Source: Cervus elaphus | Taxonomy: Eukaryota > Chordata > Mammalia > Artiodactyla > Cervidae | Direction: 5' to 3' | Assembly (NCBI RefSeq): GCF_910594005.1 | Contig: NC_057845.1 | Coordinates: forward strand, 2,914,001 to 2,978,000 | Length of the DNA: 64,000 bases | Shown here: in pieces, positions 58,364-64,000 of the stretch | Layout: each line of letters begins with the position of its first letter | Position numbering within the stretch: the first letter of the stretch is position 1 | The notes under the pieces: generated by a model | Database searches by the model: none | What the model was told of the DNA's origin: nothing | What the model saw: the letters and a program-made list of their open reading frames with translations, nothing else | Translations under genes and position numbers: made by a program

Positions 58364-58667
58364 AGCTGCGGCTAGACTCGGTTTTTGTGTCAGTTCCATA
58401 GGCTTCCAGGAAGAATTCAGAACTATAATGTGAACAAACATCCTCTAACTAATCCACCTTAAGTAGTCAGGGTTTTGTGAATTACATGTTCTTAGGACGA
58501 TGCACACGTTGGTTCTCTTAACCGTAAAAGAAAGATTGGGAGTTTTTTCCAAAGCCTAATAGTGAACCACTGGAGGTGGGGAAGGAGACCTGGGTGGAAT
58601 GTTGGCAAAAGTGTGTTTCTGGTCAGTTATCTGGGTCAGGGAAGGAAGGAACCTGGACCTCACCTTA
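58364..58667. other. Unannotated stretch
   Basis: Nothing recognised. Confidence 0.35.
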
Positions 58668-58799
58668 CAGGTTGTGTGTGTGTGTGTGCATGCGCACGCA
58701 CATATGTGGGTACATGAGTGAGTGTGTGTGACTGTATTGAATGAGTTAGTATGCTTGCGTGTGTCTATGGGGATGTGTGTGAATGTGTTCGTGTATTTG
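58668..58799. repeat. TG-rich tract, left arm (interrupted by solo LTR)
   Basis: GTGTGTGTGTGTGTGCATGC and following imperfect TG words to GTGTATTTG at 58799. The tract resumes after the LTR at about 59299-59410 (TGTGTGTGTGTAGATGAGTG). Confidence 0.8.
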
Positions 58800-59294
58800 T
58801 GTTGCAGGAAGGGGGATCCCTTTCAGGGCATGAGAGTGGGCTTTCATTTGCATTTCTGAGTCTAACACTCAGAAGTGAATTGTCCAAGGAGAACACATGT
58901 GCTGACTAAGCAAGAGATTTTATTGGGAAGGGGTGCTCCAGTGAGAGCAGCAGGCTAAGGGAACCACAACCTGCTCTGCCACAAGGCTTGCAGTCTCGGG
59001 TTTCAGGGTGATGGGATTAGTTTCCGGGTTGTCTCTGGCCAATCATTCTGACTCAGAGTCCTTCCTGGTGGCGCACACATTGCTCAGCCAAGGTGGACGC
59101 CAGTGAAAAGGATTCGGGGAGGTGGTCAGACATGTGGCATTTCCTTTTGACCTTGCCTGAATGCTTCCGATTGGTGGTGGCTTATTAGTTCTGTGTTCCT
59201 CACCAGGACGTCCTCTCATAAAATATCTCAAGCAGATGGTTACTGTGGTACCTGGTCAAGGGGGGTGGTTTCAGTCAGTGTGTTTCTCCTAACA
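58800..59294 (-). mobile_element. Solo LTR of an ERV (class I-like), 495 bp
   Basis: On the minus strand it begins TGTTAGGAGAAACACACTGA and ends GGATCCCCCTTCCTGCAACA, giving TG...CA termini. It is flanked by an identical 4-bp TTTG at 58796-58799 and 59295-59298. The poly(A) signal AATAAA is at 58919-58924 (minus), in AATAAAATCTCTTGC. No internal retroviral sequence is present, so it is a recombined solo LTR. The sequence resembles a common ruminant LTR (BTLTR1-like from memory), not verified by alignment. The 4-bp duplication suits gamma-like integrases. Confidence 0.88.
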
Positions 59295-59298
59295 TTTG

Positions 59299-59726
59299 AA
59301 CAGGTGTGAGAGAGTTCTGTGACCATGCTGTCAGTGTGTGTGAACATATGTGTGTGTGTGTAGATGAGTGTGCATCTATGTAGTATGTGCATTTGTGTCT
59401 GTCTGTGGGGGCTTGGGCATATACTCAATTCCTGGGGAGAGTCCTGTAGTTCACAGGTAACCTGTTGAGACCTCTGGTCTCAGAAGGTTCATTCCTGGGC
59501 TAAACAGGTTGCATCCTTGTTTGCTAGACCATGCTCAGAAAGTACACCTTTGTGGCACTCATATTCTTTTTCAGCCTACACTTGGAGATTCTGTGTTCAG
59601 AAGTAAAGCTAATTTTTTCTGAATTGTCCAGCCTCTTGGGCAACTAAAACCAAAAACAGAATCTCCTTAGCCCAAGAACCTTCCCAGGATCAGCCTCAAA
59701 GGAGGGCTGCTCTCACGACTTGTATT
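59299..59726. other. TG-rich right arm then unannotated DNA
   Basis: 59330-59410 continues the TG-rich tract. 59411-59726 is not recognised. Confidence 0.5.
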
Positions 59727-59930
59727 TGCATTCCTGGTAACTCAGATGGTAGAGTCTGCCTGCAATGCAGGAGACCTGTGTTTGACCCCTGGGTGGGGAA
59801 GATCCCCTGGAGAAGGGAATTGCAACCCACTCCAGTATCCTTGCCTGGAGAATTCCACGGACAGAGGAGGCTGGTTGCCTATAGTCCATGGGGTCACAGA
59901 GTTGGACACGACTGAGCAACTAACACACAC
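59727..59930 (+). mobile_element. Bov-tA SINE
   Basis: Head degraded (GCATTCCTGGTAACTCAGAT); GTTTGACCCCTGGGTGGGGA, CAGTCCATGGGGTCACAGAG-like word, end CTGAGCAACTAACACACACA. Confidence 0.92.
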
Positions 59931-60276
59931 ATATGGTGTATTTGGAAGAACAAATGCATTTTGTTTCAAAAATCTATGCCTGCAGAAGACTTTAAGGCAG
60001 GTGAACAACCCTGGGATACTTCTCACCTGCCAGCACAAGAACAGCTTTTGAGGGGCCTGCAAAGAGGGGCCTGCTCTTGGGGTCCCTGGGAGGGGAAGGC
60101 TGCCAGGAACCAACAGATTTCCAACTACACTTAAAAATGGAGTCATCTGCAAGACTTGTATGTCAGCCACCTGGGCAAGGACAGGTCACATGCGTTTTTT
60201 CAGACCTCTTTAAGACTCTGTTAAAATGTCTTTGCGTGTCACAATCCTAATACAGATAATTTCTAATTTAACTAAA
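59931..60276. other. Unannotated stretch
   Basis: Nothing recognised. Confidence 0.35.
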
Positions 60277-60342
60277 CGATAACCAGTCAATCCTAAAGGA
60301 AGTCAACCCTGAACATTCATTGGAAGGACCAATGCTGAAGCT
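60277..60342 (+). mobile_element. BovB LINE, 66-bp internal scrap
   Basis: AACCAGTCAATCCTAAAGGA through CATTCATTGGAAGGACCAAT to GCTGAAGCTCCC matches the BovB SNQSILKEISP-coding part. Neither end of the LINE is present. Confidence 0.85.
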
Positions 60343-60718
60343 CCCACAGTTTCCGGTCCCTGCCACCCTCCCACTGCTTCTGGTCCCCGCTGGTCTTCTC
60401 AGGTCCTCACATCTCTGTGGACCCTGAGGTTCTCCATCCCTCTGAAACTTGGCCACAAAGCGCCCTCTTGAGGTCCGTGGTGCCGTATCTCTGTTTTAGG
60501 TCCTCTAGGGCTGACCATCAAGGTATTACCAAGTGGGGGGTGGGGGCGCTCCCTTCACCAGTCCTTGAAAATAAACTAACACAATACCACAGAGGCAGGA
60601 AATTATATGTGGTGTGAATGCGTGTGTGAAAGAGTCTGAAGACTTGGAAGATACTCAGCAATACTCTATCAGTAGTTATCTAAGTGTGGTGAAATTCTAG
60701 GTGACTTTTGTCTTTTTT
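60343..60718. other. Unannotated stretch
   Basis: Nothing recognised. GC-rich left half, AT-rich right half. Confidence 0.35.
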
Positions 60719-60724
60719 TTTTAT
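60719..60724 (-). terminator. Candidate poly(A) signal for CLIC6
   Basis: AATAAA on the minus strand, about 530 bp downstream of the CLIC6 stop. Assigned by position only. Other AT-rich sites may be used. Confidence 0.35.
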
Positions 60725-61250
60725 TACTTCTGACTTTGTTTCAAATATTAAAATAAGCAAGTATCACTTTGTAATTATAAAAATTATTTTGTTTTAAAAA
60801 AGTTGAACTACCATTTTAGAGCAGAAAAATAGGTTATGCATGATTATGAAAACTATCAGAGAAAAACACATTTTTTAAAAAATAAAGGAGGTTAATAATA
60901 AATAAGGTTTGAATCCAAACCTTATTTTCTTTGAAACGTAAACTGCAAAACACATGCCCTAAATATAATGGATTAGAAGGTCCCAGAATGCCAAAGATAT
61001 AAATGAACATAAACCAGACAATTGGAGTATATAACAACAGATACTGGTATTATTCAGATACACAAGTGAGCTGACAAATTACAAGGCTAGGAATCATTTC
61101 CTGTTGAGTGGATCATGCTATGGTATCCACATTGCTAAAGTATGGGCATTATTTTGCAAAGAATGGTTACTGGGAGGGAAACACAAAGGAGACATTCTTT
61201 TCATAGTCTAGCTCACACAGCTGAGAAATGAGACAGAAAACAGCCCAGCT
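60725..61250 (-). other. CLIC6: Putative CLIC6 3' UTR
   Basis: AT-rich, repeat-free DNA immediately downstream of the CLIC6 stop codon, bounded by the candidate poly(A) signal. Assignment is inference from position. Confidence 0.5.
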
Positions 61251-61412
61251 TCACTTCATTCTTTTGGCAACATCTGAATACGCGTGTTCAATCTCCTGGT
61301 CGGCAGGACATGTGTTTGTGAATTCATCCCGAGCATACGCATTGTTCAAGTACCTCCAGATGCCAGTCATTTCAGAAGGAAATTCAAAATCTCTGTATCT
61401 CTTGGCCACGAT
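61251..61412 (-). CDS. CLIC6: CLIC6 terminal coding exon (chloride intracellular channel protein)
   Basis: The exon starts at 61412 after a TTTTTAG acceptor, in phase 0, and encodes 53 residues before the TGA at 61251-61253. The peptide includes RYRDFEFPSEMTGIWRYLNN, AYARDEFTNTCPADQEIEHA and the end YSDVAKRMK. This is the last all-helical segment of the CLIC glutathione-transferase-like fold. The DFEFPSEMTGIWRYLNNAYA wording and -RMK ending match CLIC6 better than CLIC4 or CLIC5 (from memory). CLIC proteins are soluble GST-fold proteins that can associate with membranes. The frame is intact and the acceptor is good, so this looks like the functional gene. Upstream exons lie past 64000, since none is recognisable in 61413-64000. 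Confidence 0.92.
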   Translation of the reverse strand: MVAKRYRDFEFPSEMTGIWRYLNNAYARDEFTNTCPADQEIEHAYSDVAKRMK

Positions 61413-61669
61413 CTAAAAACGAAGAGGAAACAGTCAGAAAGGGAAAACCCACAAACGTAGGCAGTTATATCAGACAATCCATTCTTCTGAGGCGTGTACT
61501 ATATTCTTTCTCAAGTTCCCGTGGCATCTACAGCCTTTCAAGCTGCCCAAATTGCAGGATGAGTTTGCAGGGGGTACACTGAGCGTGGGACTCAAAACAG
61601 AGATGCTACACAACTGTGCCCACCCGTTCATCACAGATGGCCCTCATGACCTGCTGGCTCGAAGCTGCT
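61413..61669 (-). other. CLIC6 last intron, proximal part
   Basis: Intronic by position; no element recognised. The intron continues to the right edge with the repeats listed below. Confidence 0.6.
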
Positions 61670-61880
61670 CTGTTGTCCAGTCGCTCAGTCTTGTCCAGCT
61701 CTTTCATGACCGCATGGACTGTAGCCCACCAGGCTCCTCTGTCCATGAGACTTCCCTGGCAAGAATACTGGAGTGGGTCACCATTTCCTTCTTCAGGGGA
61801 TCTTCCTGACCCAGGGACTGAACCCAAATCTCCTGCACTAGCGGGCAGATTCTTTAGCATCTGAGCCACCAGGAAAGCTC
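61670..61880 (-). mobile_element. Bov-tA SINE
   Basis: Antisense: CAGTCGCTCAGTCTTGTCCA, GACCGCATGGACTGTAGCCC, AGGGACTGAACCCAAATCTC, GAGCCACCAGGAAAGC. Confidence 0.92.
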
Positions 61881-61976
61881 TGAGCTTGCTCTGTAATCTG
61901 GTGGCTTTCTCTTTGTGCTTCTAGTAGTTTTCTCTCCCTGTGTTCTGCTGCTGAGTTATTTGGTGCCTAAAGATTC

Positions 61977-62170
61977 AGATGGCTGAGATGGTAAAGAGTC
62001 TGCCTGCAATGCATGAAACCCGGGTTCAATCCCTGGGTCAGGAAGATCCCCTGGAGAAGGAAATGGCAACTCACTCCATTATTCTTGCCTAGAGAATCCC
62101 ACAAACAGAGGAGACAATCCATGGGATCTCAGAGATTTGGACATGACTAAGCAACTAACACTTTCACTTT
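61977..62170 (+). mobile_element. Bov-tA SINE
   Basis: GATGGCTGAGATGGTAAAGA, GTTCAATCCCTGGGTCAGGA, end CTAAGCAACTAACACTTTCA. Head and one internal block degraded. Confidence 0.9.
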
Positions 62171-62519
62171 CAAAGGTTCGGGATGGATTTTCAGTTTAGA
62201 TTGTGCCAGGATCACTTTGTAATGCCCTCTCTTTTTCCTATTTGCTGAGCCTCACCTCCTGAAACCCCAAGAACCCATGTATGTTAGTTACACCTGTGGA
62301 TTTCCATCATTCTGCCCAAGAGGATCATTTCACTGTGGGTCTACCATGTGCAGAGGGCAGATTCATGAACTGAAAAATCCTTATCCTCAAGGAAACAGTG
62401 GATGTAAGGATGGGGTAGCTGACAATGGATATCACGAAAACACAGTGGTGTGAGACGTCTCCTCTGGCTGGAGGGTGTCACTGGGAATTCATCACAAAGG
62501 AGGGTGTATCCTCTTTGCA
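62171..62519. other. Unannotated intronic stretch
   Basis: Nothing recognised. Confidence 0.35.
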
Positions 62520-62958
62520 GATGGTATGGGTTCCCTGGTTGCCTTAACAAAGCACTACAACCGTGGGTGGCTTGAAACAACAAAAAAGTCTTCTCCCACG
62601 GTCCTGGAGGCCCAGAGTCCAAGATCATGGTGTCAGCAGGGCCGGGTTCCCTCTGAAGCCTCCAGGGAAGGATCCGTTCCAGGTGTCTCTCTGTCTCTGG
62701 CTCATGGGAGTACAGATCCAGTCTTCACCTGGCATTTTCCCTGTGTTGGAGTCTCTGGATCCAAACTCCCTTTTATAGGAACCTCTGTCATGTTGGATTA
62801 GGGGCCCACTCTCCTGCTCCTAATCAACTAACATGACCTCACCTTAACTAATTACATCTGCAAAAACTCTATTTCTAAATAAGGTCAGCTTTGAGATACT
62901 GGGAATTAGGACTTGGGTCTAACTTAGATCCAAATTTGGGGGGACAAATACTTGGAAA
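62520..62958 (-). mobile_element. MaLR-type (MST/MLT1-like) LTR
   Basis: Antisense order: GCCTTAACAAAGCACTACAA, CCACGGTCCTGGAGGCCCAG, GTCCAAGATCATGGTGTCAG, TGTTGGATTAGGGGCCCACT, CTAACATGACCTCACCTTAA, GAGATACTGGGAATTAGGAC. It ends in a G run at 62938-62943, where a BovB has inserted close by. Confidence 0.75.
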
Positions 62959-63464
62959 GCTATGACAAACCTAGACAGTTTACTAAAAAGCAGAGACATC
63001 ACTTTGCCAACAAATGTGCATACAGTCAAAGCTATGGTTTTTCCAGTAGTCCTGTATGGATGTGAGAATTGGACCATAAAGAAGGCTGAGCACCAAAGAA
63101 CTGATGCTTTTGAACTACGGTGCTGGAGAAGACTCTTCTTGAGAGTCCCTTGGACTGCAAGATCAAACCAGTCAATCCTAAAGGAAATGAACCCCAAATA
63201 TTCATTGGGAGGACTGATACTAAAGTTCCAATACTCTGACCACATGATGCAAAGAGCCGACTCAATGGAAAAGACCTTGAAGCTGGGAAAGATTGAAGGC
63301 GGGAGGAAAAGGGGATGACAGAGGATGAGATGGTTGGATGGCATCACCTACTCAATGGACATGCATTTGAGCAAGCTCTGGGAGTTGGTGTTAGACAGGG
63401 AAGCCTGGCGTTCTGCAGTCCATGGGGCCCCAAAGAGTCAGACACTACTGAGCAACTGAACAAC
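62956..63464 (+). mobile_element. BovB LINE, 3'-terminal copy with target-site duplication
   Basis: It begins at AAGCTATGACAAACCTAGAC (MTNLDSLLKSRDITLP coding), continues through VVLYGCENWTIKKAEH and the usual end TACTGAGCAACTGAACAACA. An 11-bp AATACTTGGAA occurs at 62947-62957 and 63465-63475 on either side. 5'-truncated, with several frame breaks. Confidence 0.94.
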
Positions 63465-63475
63465 AATACTTGGAA

Positions 63476-63911
63476 GGACTAATATCTCCCATTGCATTGG
63501 CCCCTAGGATGTTTGGATGACATGAGCATAGAATTTGTCGCCAATTAGATCTTCATGACTTATTTCTCAGATTTTGGAAGCAGGGAGCTAATGATGCAGC
63601 AAGACAGGACCACAAAACTTTTCAAAGAACCTCCTAAATTAATATCTTTCACTTGAATTCAATCTTACTAGAGATTAATGTCAAGACTCCTGCTTTTCTT
63701 TTATTTGCATTTGCCTGCTTTTGCTTTACCCAAACATTCTGGGTAAATTTATTACATATGTGCCTCTCATAAATGTAAACTTGTTTTATATCATATCTTA
63801 TTAATGTTATACTTCGTTTTCCAACTTCCTGTAAAGATTTTTGCATTTGTGTATGTGTGTGTTTCCCTCTCTGGTGGTTTGGAAGGTTTATGGTCTGTTT
63901 TAACTCTTCCA
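63476..63911. other. Unannotated intronic stretch
   Basis: AT-rich on the right; nothing recognised. Confidence 0.35.
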
Positions 63912-64000
63912 GAGGTGGTGGTTGTTTAGTGACTAAGTCATGTCCGACTCTTTTGTGGCTCCACGGACTATAACCTGCCAGGCTCCTCTGTTCATGGGAT
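63912..64000 (-). mobile_element. Bov-tA SINE, cut by window end
   Basis: Antisense start of a copy: GTTTAGTGACTAAGTCATGT, GACTATAACCTGCCAGGCTC, TCTGTTCATGGGAT at the edge. Confidence 0.92.

Overview
This window looks like intergenic DNA from a bovid ruminant (cattle, sheep, goat or a close relative). The main evidence is the repeat content. There are about 27 copies or fragments of the tRNA-Glu-headed Bov-tA SINE, at least ten fragments of the BovB (RTE-type) LINE, CHR-type artiodactyl SINEs, ruminant ERV LTRs, and a 7.7-kb block of degenerate 31-bp satellite repeats rich in TCGA, resembling the bovine/caprine satellite I (1.715) family. The species cannot be fixed from sequence alone.

Only two stretches derive from host protein-coding genes, both on the minus strand. 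(1) At 61251-61412 is the intact terminal coding exon of a CLIC-family gene, almost certainly CLIC6, with a consensus splice acceptor, an open frame to the stop, and AT-rich downstream DNA holding a candidate poly(A) signal. The rest of the gene lies beyond the right edge. (2) At 6591-10867 are the last two coding exons of PCSK2 (proprotein convertase 2) with the intron between them. The splice sites are intact, but a one-base deletion and an in-frame stop break the frame. This is an unprocessed, partial, duplicated pseudogene. In human, CLIC6 lies near RUNX1 and PCSK2 is on another chromosome, so the PCSK2 segment is best read as a transposed segmental duplication (inference).

Layout. 1-1730: 69/71-bp tandem array that runs off the left edge. 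1731-6590: mostly unannotated DNA with one SINE. 6591-10867: PCSK2 pseudogene with four SINEs in its intron. 11040-12000: an L1 3' end, then a GC- and CpG-rich array of three 149-bp units. 13200-14915: SINEs and a MER5-like DNA transposon relic. 14932-16655: 5'-truncated class I (gamma-like) ERV on the minus strand, with integrase remnant and 3' LTR but no env. 18450-19185: 12-copy 59-62-bp minisatellite. 21094-24826: BovB cluster, including a 2.5-kb antisense copy with an embedded SINE fragment. 24845-37160: L1, BovB and SINE mosaic. 37164-44872: 31-bp satellite block. 45000-64000: dense SINE, BovB and MaLR mosaic, with a 495-bp solo LTR at 58800-59294 bounded by TTTG duplications and set inside a TG-rich tract, then the CLIC6 exon.

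I see no operon, CRISPR array, functional RNA gene or novel multi-gene system. The most notable items are the intron-bearing PCSK2 pseudogene, four unrelated tandem arrays within 45 kb, the irregular higher-order structure of the satellite block, and the datable insertions.
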